Shown: positions 23,841 to 33,676 of the stretch, in pieces
Layout: each line of letters begins with the position of its first letter
How positions within the stretch are numbered: position 1 is the stretch's first letter
Source: Lachnospiraceae bacterium
GTDB taxonomy: Bacteria; Bacillota; Clostridia; Lachnospirales; Lachnospiraceae
Reading direction: 5' to 3'
NCBI GenBank assembly: GCA_017525525.1
Contig: JAFXSQ010000045.1
Location: forward strand, 1 to 59,804
Length of the DNA stretch: 59,804 nt
Program-made: the position numbers and the translations under genes
Notes under the pieces: generated by a model
What the model was told of the DNA's origin: nothing
Databases searched by the model: none
What the model saw: the letters and a program-made list of their open reading frames with translations, nothing else

Positions 23841-25010
23841 ATGAAGAAGGTTGCAAAGAGAATAATGGCGTTTATGCTTACGCTGGCTGTTGCATTTTCA
23901 CTTGCACAGCTAAGTACCGGGGAAGCAAAGGCGGCCATGTCCATGGGAATTAACTATCGGACCTATGTGCAGAAGGAGGGCTGGCAGAGCTGGGTTAACA
24001 ACGGGGCATTTTCGGGCACTAAAGGAAAGGGCTACAGGCTTGAGACCATACAGATTAAGCTGAACGGCTTAAAGGGTGGAGTATCCTACAGGACCTATGT
24101 GCAGAAGAAAGGCTGGCAGAACTGGGCAAAGAATGGCGAGAAGTCAGGCACCACGGGTCAGGGCCTTCGGCTTGAGGCTATACAGATAAAGCTTACGGGC
24201 GATGCGACTAAGAAGTTTGACGTTTATTACAGGGTATACGCGCAGAGCTACGGATGGCTCGGCTGGGCAAAGAACGGCGCTTCGGCAGGAACCAGCGGAC
24301 TGGGCCTTCGGCTTGAGGGAATACAGATAAAGCTTGTGGCCAAGGGCAACAAGGCTCCGACTTCGACGGAGGACCCGTATGTTACCATGAGGAAGGTAAC
24401 GGAGGCTTCCGTACCTGAGTATGAAGCTGCGGAGTATCTGCTCTTCAGATTCCAGAATACTACCAATGATAAGGCATTAACCTGGACTTATGACTACACC
24501 AAGCCGGATACCTCCTACTTCGGTATTATGTATTCGGTGCTCGGATCGCCTTCTGTGCTTGGAATAGATACATATTGCGAGTTCCCGGTATTTGTCGAGA
24601 AATCGGATGAATTTGATCCGCAGGGAAAATTCATGGATGACGGATACTGGATGATATCCATAGAAGATTATGAGTGGATATGTAAGAATGTGCTCAATAT
24701 GTCCGATGCGAATATAAAGAAGATGAATGATGTATATAATGCGAGCACGACTTATTATAATTCGTATAAGTATTACTCGTCATATATAGTCAGCTCAAGC
24801 ACGCCGTACGGGGAACTGCACTGTCCGATAGAGGTTACGGAGATAAGGACTGACGGAAGATACTACTACTTTGATTACGAGCTTTTCGGTACGGATTATG
24901 AAGATGAACATGATATGAATCCGCTTGATATAAGATTTACCGCTAAAATGAAGCTTAAGACTTACAATAATAAAAAATACTGGAGCGTATACTCCGTAAA
25001 AAGAAGATAA
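23841..25010 (+). CDS. Secreted protein with three ChW repeats
   Basis: This 389-residue protein has a signal peptide (1-32, ending EAKAA) and three ChW repeats at about 37-170 (YRTYVQKEGWQSWVNNGAFS pattern, thrice). The C-terminal domain (about 190-389) is of unknown function, Tyr-rich and has many Asp/Ser segments (YDYTKPDTSYFGIMY). It has no recognisable catalytic site. The repeats are closest to those of the transglutaminase-like neighbour, suggesting domain duplication within the region. It is likely an adhesin or wall-associated protein. Confidence 0.7.
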   Translation: MKKVAKRIMAFMLTLAVAFSLAQLSTGEAKAAMSMGINYRTYVQKEGWQSWVNNGAFSGTKGKGYRLETIQIKLNGLKGGVSYRTYVQKKGWQNWAKNGEKSGTTGQGLRLEAIQIKLTGDATKKFDVYYRVYAQSYGWLGWAKNGASAGTSGLGLRLEGIQIKLVAKGNKAPTSTEDPYVTMRKVTEASVPEYEAAEYLLFRFQNTTNDKALTWTYDYTKPDTSYFGIMYSVLGSPSVLGIDTYCEFPVFVEKSDEFDPQGKFMDDGYWMISIEDYEWICKNVLNMSDANIKKMNDVYNASTTYYNSYKYYSSYIVSSSTPYGELHCPIEVTEIRTDGRYYYFDYELFGTDYEDEHDMNPLDIRFTAKMKLKTYNNKKYWSVYSVKRR

Positions 25011-25023
25011 GGGGGATAAACAT

Positions 25024-26451
25024 ATGAATTATCAGTTTTGGATTGAGCGTATTGATGGTCTTGCAACAATCAGTTCGTTTGATGTAATGGAGGATGGCAC
25101 ATTTGGGGAAATAAAGCTCACATCCTCAAACAGGCAGTACAAGGCCATGTTGAGCATGATACCGGATGCACCGGAGTTTTATCCGGGTATTCCTTACCGC
25201 AGCTACTGGCATGATCCTAATTTTGAAAACTTCGTTTACAACTGCGCAAGCAATTGCCAGCCCATTTATTCGTATGAGAAGAATCATGGGGTATGGCTGA
25301 AGGAGTTCTTTGTTCCGGTTACTCCTCCCGATGAGCTTCCGGAGGATGAGGAAAAGCCGGAGGGCGTGGTTAAGACGCTTTATTGCCTGAATGTCATGAC
25401 CTATTCGGACGAGCTTGAGACCGAGGCTATGTCCAAGAAATCTCCGGATGTTGTGTACGCGATATCCGAGATAAGCGTCAAGCTGCATGAGACGCGAGAT
25501 TACTTTAGTGATATGACCAACACCGTGGCGTACTTAAAGCAGTTTTTCGGCGCTGAAAGATGCGCTGTCTACACGATGGACAAGAATTCCGGAAAGTGTG
25601 CCATGATCAATGACGAAGGCTTGCAGAAGGAATTCATGGAGCTCTTTACCAGCCAGATGAACCGTACGCCTTTGGAGGCTGCGGAGAAGTGGGAAGAGAT
25701 TATAGGAGACAGCAATTTCCTTCTGCTTGAGAATCTGAAGGTTATAGAAGAAAAGGATCCTATATGGTACAATTCGCTTTTGCAACATGGTATCCATAAT
25801 ATCATACTCTGCGCGATACATTACAATCGGAGGCTTGTGGGCTTTATCTGGGCGGCAAACTATGATTCCGAGAAGATGGTGCTTATCAAGGATACGCTCG
25901 AGCTTGCGGCTTATCCGATAGGCGCTGTGGTTGCGAACCATCAGCTTGTGTCAAGGCTGCAGCTTAAGGGAACCTTAGATGAGCTGACCCAGGTTAACAA
26001 CAGGCTTGCGTTGAATGAGAGACTTGAGAGGTCAACGGCCGGAGAGCTTACCCAGCCTGAGGTTATGGGTATTGTATCCGCTGACTTAAACGGCCTTAAG
26101 AAGGTAAATGATGAGCAGGGCCATGAGTCCGGCGACAGGCTTATCAAGAGAGCGGCAGGCATATTAAAGATTGCCTTCGGTGATTACGAGATATTCCGTG
26201 CGGGCGGTGACGAATTCCTGATACTGTGCCCCGATATCGAAGAGGAGCAGCTTAACAATCAGGTAAGTCAGCTTCGCAGACTTGCGGATAATGCAAACGA
26301 TGTAAGCTTCGCAGTCGGTACGGCTTATTGCACCGGCGATTATAACTTAAGCGAAGGAATAAAGGCTGCCGACGAAAGTATGTACAAGGACAAAGAATTG
26401 TATTATACTGAACACCCTGAAATGGACAGAAGAAAGAGAGACAGGGAATAA
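25024..26451 (+). CDS. GAF-like diguanylate cyclase
   Basis: This 475-residue cytosolic protein has an N-terminal unknown domain (about 1-130), a GAF-like sensor (about 165-310, AVYTMDKNSGKCAMI ... GIHNIILCAIHYNRRLVGFIW) and a GGDEF domain (about 318-465) with an intact FRAGGDEFLIL active site. It would make cyclic di-GMP from GTP. There is no membrane helix, so it senses an internal signal. ATG 25024 follows AAGGGGGATAAACAT, and it lies 13 bases after the ChW gene. Confidence 0.8.
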   Translation: MNYQFWIERIDGLATISSFDVMEDGTFGEIKLTSSNRQYKAMLSMIPDAPEFYPGIPYRSYWHDPNFENFVYNCASNCQPIYSYEKNHGVWLKEFFVPVTPPDELPEDEEKPEGVVKTLYCLNVMTYSDELETEAMSKKSPDVVYAISEISVKLHETRDYFSDMTNTVAYLKQFFGAERCAVYTMDKNSGKCAMINDEGLQKEFMELFTSQMNRTPLEAAEKWEEIIGDSNFLLLENLKVIEEKDPIWYNSLLQHGIHNIILCAIHYNRRLVGFIWAANYDSEKMVLIKDTLELAAYPIGAVVANHQLVSRLQLKGTLDELTQVNNRLALNERLERSTAGELTQPEVMGIVSADLNGLKKVNDEQGHESGDRLIKRAAGILKIAFGDYEIFRAGGDEFLILCPDIEEEQLNNQVSQLRRLADNANDVSFAVGTAYCTGDYNLSEGIKAADESMYKDKELYYTEHPEMDRRKRDRE

Positions 26452-26478
26452 AAGTAACTTATTATTAGGAGGAACACC

Positions 26479-27702
26479 GTGAGTAAGAATTTACTTCACA
26501 CGCCGGAGGGCGTGAGAGATGTCTATGACCTTGAGTGCGCTAGGAAGAAATACGCCATGGGAAGGATAAGGGATGTGCTTCACAGCTTCGGCTGCAGGGA
26601 CATAGAGACACCGTCCTTTGAGTATTTCGATATATTTAATATGGACACCGGCTCGGCAAAGTCAAATGAGATGTACAAGTTTTTCGACAGGGAGAACAAC
26701 ACGCTGGTTTTAAGACCTGACTTTACACCGAGTGTGGCAAGGTGCGCCGCGAAGTATTATGCAAAGGAGCAGCTTCCGGTAAGACTTGCCTACGAGGGTA
26801 GTGCATTTATAAATGCCCATCAGCACCAGGGAAAGCTCTCGGAGTTCACCCAGATAGGAGCAGAGTTTATAAATGACGACTCTTCCGCAGCGGATGCGGA
26901 GATAGTTGCCTGTGCCATAGAGTGTATGCTGGCGGTGGGCATTAAAGAGTTTCAGATAGAGCTTTCGGATGTGGGCTTTTTTATGGGGCTTATGGAAGAG
27001 GCCGGACTTGATGAGGATACCTCGGACAGGATAAGAGAGTTTATACATATCAAGAACTTCTACGGACTTTCAGGTTATGTGGAAAAGCTTGATATCCCGG
27101 AGCATATAAAGAAAGCGATAAACGGTTTTGAAAACCTCTTCGGAGGGATTGAGGCCTTAGATAAGGCCGCAGAGCTTACGGGAAATAAGACATCCATCGA
27201 GGCGGTGGAGAGGCTTAAGAGAGTTTATGCCGCTATAGAGGCGTACGGCTACGGCGAATACGTGAGCTTCGATCTTTCGATGATCAGCAGATATAATTAT
27301 TACACCGGCATAGTGTTCAGGGCATATACCTACGGAACCGGAGATGCCGTGGTCAAGGGCGGAAGGTATAACAATCTTCTTACAAAGTTCGGCAAGGAGG
27401 CTCCGTCGGTAGGCTTTTCGGTTTATGTGGATGATCTGATGAATGCATTGAGCAGGAATAAGATTGAGCTTGATGTAGACATACTGAATGAGCTTATTCT
27501 CTACGAGCGTGAGCAGCAAAGCATAGCTATAGAGCTCGCCGCAAAAATTCGCGGTGAGGGTAAGCGTGTGGAGCTTGTCAGAAAGTCGGCAAGGTTTACA
27601 CTCGAGGATTACAGGGAATATGCGTCAAGGATGCATATAAGTCACATTTACAGGGTTAAGGAGGACGGTGGTCATGAGATACTTGACATTTGCGCTGGCT
27701 AA
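26479..27702 (+). CDS. hisZ: ATP phosphoribosyltransferase regulatory subunit
   Basis: This 407-residue protein is a HisRS-like paralogue (class II synthetase motifs [11 protein letters not shown] and [10 protein letters not shown]) that lacks tRNA-binding function and instead activates short-form HisG by forming a hetero-octamer. Start GTG 26479 follows AGGAGGAACACC. It overlaps hisG, confirming the HisZ-HisG pairing and ruling out a true hisS. Confidence 0.9.
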   Translation: MSKNLLHTPEGVRDVYDLECARKKYAMGRIRDVLHSFGCRDIETPSFEYFDIFNMDTGSAKSNEMYKFFDRENNTLVLRPDFTPSVARCAAKYYAKEQLPVRLAYEGSAFINAHQHQGKLSEFTQIGAEFINDDSSAADAEIVACAIECMLAVGIKEFQIELSDVGFFMGLMEEAGLDEDTSDRIREFIHIKNFYGLSGYVEKLDIPEHIKKAINGFENLFGGIEALDKAAELTGNKTSIEAVERLKRVYAAIEAYGYGEYVSFDLSMISRYNYYTGIVFRAYTYGTGDAVVKGGRYNNLLTKFGKEAPSVGFSVYVDDLMNALSRNKIELDVDILNELILYEREQQSIAIELAAKIRGEGKRVELVRKSARFTLEDYREYASRMHISHIYRVKEDGGHEILDICAG

Positions 27703-28321
27703 GGGAAGGCTTGCGAAGAAGACCCTAAAGCTGTTTAACGAGATGGGTATCGACTGCACGGAGGCGCTTGCCCCGGATACAAGAAAGCTTATATTTACAA
27801 ACGAAGAGCATAAATTGAAGTTCTTTCTTGCGAAGGCTTCGGATGTGCCGACCTATGTGGAGTACGGAGCGGCAGACTGTGGAGTGGTAGGACTTGACAC
27901 TATCCTTGAAGAGGGAAGGAACTTGTATGAGGTTATGGACTTAGGTTTCGGAAAGTGCAGGATGTGCGTGTGCGGACCCGAAAGTGCAAGGGAGCTCCTT
28001 AACAGGAATGAGATAATCAGGGTTGCCAGCAAGTACCCGAATATTGCGAAGAACTATTTCTTCGAGAAGAAGAACCAGACGGTTGAGATCATCAAGCTCA
28101 ACGGATCGGTGGAGCTTGCGCCGATTGTCGATCTCTCGGAGGTGATAGTTGATATAGTTGAGACCGGTTCGACCTTGAAGGAGAACGGGCTTACCGTGCT
28201 TGAGGAGATATGCGAGCTTTCGGCGAGAGTGGTTGTGAACCGCGTCAGCTTAAAGCTCGAGCACGACAGGATAAAGGGGCTGCTTGATAAGATTAATGAG
28301 CTGATTAAAGAAGAGCAATAG
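27674..28321 (+). CDS. hisG: ATP phosphoribosyltransferase, short form
   Basis: This 215-residue short HisG catalyses the first step of histidine synthesis (ATP plus PRPP). It begins [13 protein letters not shown]; the PRPP loop [15 protein letters not shown] is near 159-173. It lacks the C-terminal regulatory domain and so depends on hisZ. ATG 27674 lies 10 bases after GGAGG and within the last 29 bases of hisZ. Confidence 0.93.
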   Translation: MRYLTFALAKGRLAKKTLKLFNEMGIDCTEALAPDTRKLIFTNEEHKLKFFLAKASDVPTYVEYGAADCGVVGLDTILEEGRNLYEVMDLGFGKCRMCVCGPESARELLNRNEIIRVASKYPNIAKNYFFEKKNQTVEIIKLNGSVELAPIVDLSEVIVDIVETGSTLKENGLTVLEEICELSARVVVNRVSLKLEHDRIKGLLDKINELIKEEQ

Positions 28322-28368
28322 AGATTTGTAGTGGCTATAAAGGCCGAAGTGACTTATTACGGCTAAGG

Positions 28369-28383
28369 CGACGCAATTCAGCG
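28369..28383 (-). repeat. 15-bp sequence shared with 33646-33660
   Basis: CGACGCAATTCAGCG is the exact reverse complement of CGCTGAATTGCGTCG at 33646-33660, just before argB. It lies shortly after hisG and upstream of the 73-bp array. Confidence 0.4.
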
Positions 28384-28452
28384 ATAACAAGCGGGGAAAG
28401 AAGGCTGAGATGGGCTTTAGGAAGGCTCTTGGTTCCGTGGCTCGTGGCTCTT

Positions 28453-28756
28453 GACTACCAAAGGTTGTAGAAAGGCCGAAAAAGGTAGCCAAAAACGCTA
28501 AAATGAGCCCGGGATTGCGGAGAATGGCTACCAAAAGTTGTTAAAACGCCGAAAAAGGTAGCCAAAAGTGAAAAAAACAGCCGGAAATCGCGGAGACTGG
28601 CTACCAAAAGTTGTTAAAACACCGAAAAAGGTAGCCAAAAGCGAGAAAAACAGCCGGAAATCGCGGAGATTGGCTACCAAAAGTTGTTAAAACACCGAAA
28701 AAGGTAGCCAAAAACGAAAAAATAAGCTTAAAAATTACCGAATATGGCTACCCAAA
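28453..28756. repeat. 73-bp tandem repeat array 1 (between hisG and hisD)
   Basis: Units begin at 28453, 28526, 28599 and 28672, with a final partial unit at 28746. Each has GGCTACC-AAAA near its start (GACTACC in the first) and GGTAGCC about 30 bases later; these are exact inverted repeats and could form a hairpin. The units are near-identical throughout, so this is not CRISPR-like, and the period of 73 is not a multiple of 3, so it is noncoding. The array sits between histidine genes hisG and hisD. Confidence 0.85.
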
Positions 28757-28803
28757 TACGGTTTTTATAAAGAATTGTATGTTTTATGATCGGAGGATAT
28801 AGG

Positions 28804-30093
28804 ATGAGAATTGTAAAGTTAGATGAGACAAGCAAGAAGGACTTGCTTAGTAATCTGTTAAAGAGAAGTCCTGATAACTACGGGGAGTATGAGAAGATAG
28901 TTAAGGATATAGTGGAAGATGTGCATGTGAATAAGGATGAGGCTCTCTTGAAATACACCGAGAAGTTCGATCACGCTAAGCTTGACAGTAAGACTATGAA
29001 GGTGACCAAGGCGGAGATTGATGAGGCTTATAAGTCAGTTGATCAGGAGCTGCTTGAGGTTATAAGACGCGCTATAAAGAATGTGCGTGATTACCATGAG
29101 AAGCAGAAGCAGAGAAGCTGGTTTGATACGGACAAGAAGGGCATAATGCTCGGCCAGAAGGTGACTGCCTTAGAGAAGGTGGGAGTTTATGTGCCGGGCG
29201 GTAAGGCTGCGTATCCTTCGTCTGTTTTGATGAATGTAATTCCTGCCAAGGTTGCAGGCGTTGACAGGATAGTAATGACTACTCCGTGCAACAGTGAGGG
29301 AGTGGTTTATCCCATGACCTTAGTTGCGGCAAATGAGGCCGGAGTAGACGAGATATACAAGGCAGGCGGCGCGCAGGCTATAGCGGCTCTTGCTTACGGT
29401 ACGGAGACAATCCCGAAGGTGGATAAGATTGTGGGCCCGGGCAACATCTTCGTGGCGCTTGCGAAGAGAACCGTGTTCGGACATGTGAGCATAGACTCCG
29501 TTGCGGGACCGAGCGAGGTAATGGTGCTTGCGGATGAGACAGCGAATCCGCGTTATGTGGCAGCAGACCTTCTCTCGCAGGCAGAGCATGATGAGCTTGC
29601 TTCTGCAATCTTAGTGACAACCTCAACTGAGTTTGCAGAAAAAGTGTCTACCGAAGTAGACGGATTTGTTAATGTATTAGACAGAAAAGAGATCATACAG
29701 AAGTCACTCGATAACTTCGGGTACATACTTGTAGCCGACAGTATGGAGGACGCAATAGATACAGTCAATGAGATAGCAAGCGAGCACCTTGAGATAGTGA
29801 CCGCGAACCCCTTCGAGGTCATGACTAAGATTAGGAACGCAGGCGCCATCTTCATAGGAGAGTACAGCTCGGAGCCCCTGGGCGATTATTTCGCCGGCCC
29901 CAACCATGTGCTCCCGACCAACGGAACCGCCAAGTTCTTCTCGGCGCTTTCGGTAGACGACTTCATCAAGAAGTCAAGTATTATCTACTATAGCCGTGAA
30001 GCCCTCGCCGAGGTTCACGAAGATGTAGAGAAGTTTGCGAAGTCCGAAGGACTTACCGCGCATGCTAATTCAATACATGTGAGATTTGAATGA
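28804..30093 (+). CDS. hisD: Histidinol dehydrogenase
   Basis: This 429-residue enzyme carries out the last two NAD-dependent oxidations of histidine synthesis. Signatures include GVYVPGGKAAYPSSVLMN, DKIVGPGNIFVALAKR and DSVAGPSEVMVLAD, with the zinc-site GPNHVLPT-type His. Start ATG 28804 has CGGAGGA at 28790-28796; the ATG at 28786 precedes that site. The ATGA overlap with the next gene couples them. It is separated from hisZ-hisG by the repeat array. Confidence 0.95.
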   Translation: MRIVKLDETSKKDLLSNLLKRSPDNYGEYEKIVKDIVEDVHVNKDEALLKYTEKFDHAKLDSKTMKVTKAEIDEAYKSVDQELLEVIRRAIKNVRDYHEKQKQRSWFDTDKKGIMLGQKVTALEKVGVYVPGGKAAYPSSVLMNVIPAKVAGVDRIVMTTPCNSEGVVYPMTLVAANEAGVDEIYKAGGAQAIAALAYGTETIPKVDKIVGPGNIFVALAKRTVFGHVSIDSVAGPSEVMVLADETANPRYVAADLLSQAEHDELASAILVTTSTEFAEKVSTEVDGFVNVLDRKEIIQKSLDNFGYILVADSMEDAIDTVNEIASEHLEIVTANPFEVMTKIRNAGAIFIGEYSSEPLGDYFAGPNHVLPTNGTAKFFSALSVDDFIKKSSIIYYSREALAEVHEDVEKFAKSEGLTAHANSIHVRFE

Positions 30094-31157
30094 TAATATA
30101 TACCAACAAAGCCCGCAAAACTGAATACGACTACCTAAGCTCGATGTACGACTTGAACGAGGTCGCAATATTCGACATCGAGACCACGGGCTTTGCTGCG
30201 GAAACCACAAAGCTCTACCTTATCGGCTGCGCGGTGTATGACGGAGAGGACTTCGTGATCACGCAGTGGTTCAATGATGACGGTGAGTCTGAGGAGGAGA
30301 TTCTCACTGAGTTTATGGATGCCATAAGCAAGTACAAGCTTCTCTTTACATACAACGGAGATGGGTTCGATATCCCCTACCTTATGAAGAAGCTTCATTC
30401 TTACTTCATCAGGGACGACTTCGCCGATTTCGAGAGCGTGGACCTGTACAAGGAGCTTCGTCATATGAAGGACATCCTTCATTTGGACAACCTAAAGCAG
30501 AAGACCGTGGAGAACTTCCTTGGCATAAAGCGCTTAGACAAGTATTCGGGCGGAGATTTGATCAAGGTCTACAATACATATTTGGAGACCGGTGGGGAGA
30601 AGGAGAAAAAGCTTCTTCTGCAGCACAACTACGAGGACATAGAGGGCTTTATCGCCTGCTGTTCGATGCTTGCCTACAACAGGTTCAGGATGGGTGACTT
30701 CGAAGTGGTAAAGATGCAGGTCAAGGAGAATCATCTTGTGTTCTCGTTGCATTTGAACCACAGAGTGCCAAAGAGGTTCAATATCTCCGTGTCAGCGATA
30801 CAGATTACTGGCTATAAGGACGAGGCGACGATTACGGCGCCGATATACAGGGACGAGCTTAAGTTCTTCTTTGATAACTATAAAGAATACTATTATCTTC
30901 CTACCGAGGATATGGCGGTGCACAAGTCTGTTGCAAGCTTCGTCGATAAGGGCTACCGCGAGCAGGCTAAGAAGGAAACCTGCTACACAAGGAAGGAAGG
31001 CTATTACATCTCCCAGGTGGATGACGGGATAGTTTCCGGGTATAAGAAGAATTACAAGGATAAGGAAAGCTATATAGCGCTTGTGGATTCTTTTTTGAAA
31101 GATATGGGATTGATTACTGCATACGCAAGGCATGTGGTTAAAAAAGCGTTTGATTAA
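30090..31157 (+). CDS. RNase-H-like 3'-5' exonuclease domain protein (YprB-like)
   Basis: This 355-residue protein has a DEDD-type nuclease core: FDIETTGF at about 29-36, YNGDGFDIPYL near 88-98 and HNYEDIEGF near 179-187 (final Asp). This matches the ribonuclease-H-like domain of the YprB family. The C-terminal half (about 205-355) is unassigned, with beta-strand and basic character. It probably degrades nucleic acid ends, but the substrate is not known. It is translationally coupled to hisD. Confidence 0.75.
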   Translation: MIIYTNKARKTEYDYLSSMYDLNEVAIFDIETTGFAAETTKLYLIGCAVYDGEDFVITQWFNDDGESEEEILTEFMDAISKYKLLFTYNGDGFDIPYLMKKLHSYFIRDDFADFESVDLYKELRHMKDILHLDNLKQKTVENFLGIKRLDKYSGGDLIKVYNTYLETGGEKEKKLLLQHNYEDIEGFIACCSMLAYNRFRMGDFEVVKMQVKENHLVFSLHLNHRVPKRFNISVSAIQITGYKDEATITAPIYRDELKFFFDNYKEYYYLPTEDMAVHKSVASFVDKGYREQAKKETCYTRKEGYYISQVDDGIVSGYKKNYKDKESYIALVDSFLKDMGLITAYARHVVKKAFD

Positions 31158-31177
31158 TAAGAAAAGAGGATGAAGTA

Positions 31178-32221
31178 ATGGTAAAGGTTGGAATAATAGG
31201 TTCAACAGGCTATGCGGGACAGGAGCTGGTAAGACTTCTTCTCGGCCATAAGGATGCGGAGATCGTGTGGTACGGCTCGAGAAGCTACATCGACCAAAGC
31301 TACGCTTCCGTATACGGAAATATGTTTAAGCTGGTAGACAGCAAATGCTTGGACGATAATATGGATGAGTTGAGCAGCGCGGCGGATGTTATATTTACCG
31401 CAACTCCACAGGGGCTTTGCGCATCGCTGGTAAATGATGAGGTTCTTTCGAAGACTAAGATAATAGATCTTTCCGCGGACTTCAGAATAAAGGACGTGTC
31501 CGTCTACGAGAAGTGGTACGGAATAGAGCACAAGAGTCCACAGTATATTAAAGAGGCTGTGTACGGTCTGTGTGAGATCAACAGAAAGGACATACCGGGA
31601 GCAAGACTTATCGCTAATCCGGGCTGTTATACAACCTGTTCGATACTGTCGCTCTATCCGCTTGTTAAGGAAAGACTGATAGATGTTGATACCATTGTTA
31701 TAGATGCAAAGTCGGGCACCTCCGGCGCCGGAAGAGGAGCAAAGGTTGCTAATCTCTTCTGTGAGGTTAACGAGAGCATGAAGGCTTACGGTGTCACGAC
31801 TCACAGACACACTCCGGAGATCGAGGAGCAGCTAGGCTACGCTTACGAAGGCAAGCCGCTTACATTGAATTTCACGCCTCATCTTGTTCCGATGAACAGA
31901 GGCATACTTGTTACGGCTTACGCAAAGCTTACAAAGAAAGCTGACTGGGATGAGCTTCGCGCAGCATACGAGAAGTATTACAAGGATGAGTTCTTCATCA
32001 GGCTTCTTGACAAGGGCGTGTGCCCCGAGACGAGATGGGTTGAAGGAAGCAATTTTACCGACATTAATTTCGTGGTTGACGAGCGCACGGGAAGAGTTGT
32101 TGCCATGGCGGCGCTTGACAACCTTGTGAAGGGCGCGGCCGGACAGGCTGTACAGAACATGAATCTTGTTATGGGAATTGACGAGAAAGAGGGACTTACA
32201 ATGCCTCCGTTATTCCCTTAA
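31178..32221 (+). CDS. argC: N-acetyl-gamma-glutamyl-phosphate reductase
   Basis: This 347-residue enzyme carries out the third step of arginine synthesis (NADPH reduction of the acyl phosphate). Nucleotide loop GSTGYAG at 8-14, catalytic C150 in NPGCYTT. It is the first gene of argC-argJ-argB, with AGAGGATG-type ribosome site before ATG 31178. No arginine operator was identified upstream. Confidence 0.95.
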   Translation: MVKVGIIGSTGYAGQELVRLLLGHKDAEIVWYGSRSYIDQSYASVYGNMFKLVDSKCLDDNMDELSSAADVIFTATPQGLCASLVNDEVLSKTKIIDLSADFRIKDVSVYEKWYGIEHKSPQYIKEAVYGLCEINRKDIPGARLIANPGCYTTCSILSLYPLVKERLIDVDTIVIDAKSGTSGAGRGAKVANLFCEVNESMKAYGVTTHRHTPEIEEQLGYAYEGKPLTLNFTPHLVPMNRGILVTAYAKLTKKADWDELRAAYEKYYKDEFFIRLLDKGVCPETRWVEGSNFTDINFVVDERTGRVVAMAALDNLVKGAAGQAVQNMNLVMGIDEKEGLTMPPLFP

Positions 32222-32257
32222 TTAAAGAATAGAAACACATATAATTCAGGAGGAAAT

Positions 32258-33484
32258 ATGGAAGTTATCGAAGGCGGAGTTACGGCTCCGAAGGGATTTA
32301 AAGCAGCAGGTGTAAGAGCGGGCATAAAGGCTTCGAGCACTAAGAAGGATATGGCCATGATTTATACCGAGATACCTGCGGCGCTTGCCGGTACATTTAC
32401 AAAAAATGCAGTGAAGGCTGCGCCGGTTGTATATGACATGCGTGTCGTGGAGGACGAGAAGATAGCTCAGGCCGTAGTCGTGAACACCGGCGTTGCGAAC
32501 GCCTGCACCGGTGATGAGGGCTATAAGAATACAGAGGAGATGGCAAAGCTTACCGCTGAGGCTCTTGACATAAGCGAAAAGCAGGTGCTTGTCTGCTCAA
32601 CGGGAGTTATAGGCTACAAGCTGCCGATGGACATCATAAGAAGCGGCATAAAGCAGCTTGCGGGTGAGCTTAAGAGCTCGGCTGAGACCTCGGAGGATGC
32701 GGCTATCGCGATACTTACGACGGATACTCATAAGAAGGAGATCGCGTACAAGTTTACAGTGGGCGGAAAGAACTGCTACATGGGCGGTATGTGCAAGGGC
32801 TCGGGTATGATACACCCGAATATGGGAACCATGCTCGGCTTTATTACGACCGACTGCGCTGTGGGACAGAGCCTGTTGCAGAAGGCTTTGCGCGAGTGTA
32901 TAGAGGATACCTTTAACATGGTTTCGGTGGACGGCGATACATCTACCAACGACACCGTATTGCTTATGGCAAACGGTATGGCGGAGAATGCGCTTATAAC
33001 AGAGGAAAACGAGGACTACGAGACCTTCAAGGCGGTGCTCCACGAGATGTGTCTCTACCTTGCAAAGCAGATAGCAGGTGACGGCGAGGGCGCGACAAGG
33101 CTCTTTATAGCCAAGGTTGAGGGCGCGGCTTCCCTTGGGGATGCAAGAACGCTTGCAAAGTCGATAATAACCTCGAACCTCGTAAAATGCGCTATATACG
33201 GCAAGGATGCCAATGTCGGAAGAATCCTTTGCGCCATGGGCTATAGCGGCGCTCAGTTCACGCCGGAAGAGACAGACGTGACCATCATAAGCGAGAAGGG
33301 TACCATAAAGCTCTGCGAGAACGGAGAGTACACGGACTTTTCTGAGGAGGAGGCAACAGAGATTCTCTCTCCTTCGGAGATTACAGCGCTTATCACGCTC
33401 AAAGCAGGAAACTATTCAGCCACGGCGTATGGCTGTGACCTCACTTATGATTATGTAAAGATTAATGCGGACTATCGCAGCTGA
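32258..33484 (+). CDS. argJ: Bifunctional ornithine acetyltransferase / N-acetylglutamate synthase
   Basis: This 408-residue protein recycles the acetyl group from acetylornithine to glutamate. It self-cleaves before T191, in the motif MIHPNMGTMLGF; the position just before Thr is Gly here rather than the common Ala. The oxyanion-hole Thr-Gly of CSTGVIGYKLP is present. AGGAGG precedes ATG 32258, 36 bases after argC. Confidence 0.94.
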   Translation: MEVIEGGVTAPKGFKAAGVRAGIKASSTKKDMAMIYTEIPAALAGTFTKNAVKAAPVVYDMRVVEDEKIAQAVVVNTGVANACTGDEGYKNTEEMAKLTAEALDISEKQVLVCSTGVIGYKLPMDIIRSGIKQLAGELKSSAETSEDAAIAILTTDTHKKEIAYKFTVGGKNCYMGGMCKGSGMIHPNMGTMLGFITTDCAVGQSLLQKALRECIEDTFNMVSVDGDTSTNDTVLLMANGMAENALITEENEDYETFKAVLHEMCLYLAKQIAGDGEGATRLFIAKVEGAASLGDARTLAKSIITSNLVKCAIYGKDANVGRILCAMGYSGAQFTPEETDVTIISEKGTIKLCENGEYTDFSEEEATEILSPSEITALITLKAGNYSATAYGCDLTYDYVKINADYRS

Positions 33485-33512
33485 TAATTCACCGTAATAA
33501 ATAATAAAGAGT

Positions 33513-33633
33513 ATTCTCGGCGCGAGGAGCATGTGTTTTGAGGGAGCATCGACCGAAAAACACATGTCCGGGATAAGTGAGACCTTAGCGAGCTTGCGAG
33601 CGTAGTTCGAACTTATGCAAAGCTCCGAGCCAG
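33513..33633. ncRNA. Structured intergenic element, copy B (two-hairpin form)
   Basis: It has the same ends as copies A and C (ATTCTCGGCGCGA ... CCGAGCCAG, with CTCGG/CCGAG pairing) but encloses two hairpins: CATGTGTTTT / AAAACACATG (33530-33566) and the ATAAGT / ACTTAT module (33573-33616) with tail GCAAAGCT. It lies between argJ and argB, about 45 bp before the argB start. Confidence 0.55.
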
Positions 33634-33645
33634 TATACTATATGA

Positions 33646-33660
33646 CGCTGAATTGCGTCG
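33646..33660 (+). repeat. 15-bp sequence shared with 28369-28383
   Basis: CGCTGAATTGCGTCG, exact inverse of the copy after hisG. GACGC/GCGTC within it can form a short hairpin just ahead of the argB ribosome site. Confidence 0.4.
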
Positions 33661-33676
33661 TTAATTGGAGGAAACA

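Noticed and set aside
26479-27702. Histidyl-tRNA synthetase
   Set aside because: Overlaps short-form hisG and lacks the full-length synthetase C-terminal domain, so it is HisZ.
28250-28534. Minus-strand ORF of 94 codons across the hisG end and repeats
   Set aside because: No ribosome site, half of it lies antisense to hisG, and the 73-bp repeat would shift frame between units.
28453-28756. CRISPR array
   Set aside because: The whole 73-bp unit repeats, including the part that would be a spacer, and there are no cas genes. It is a tandem repeat.
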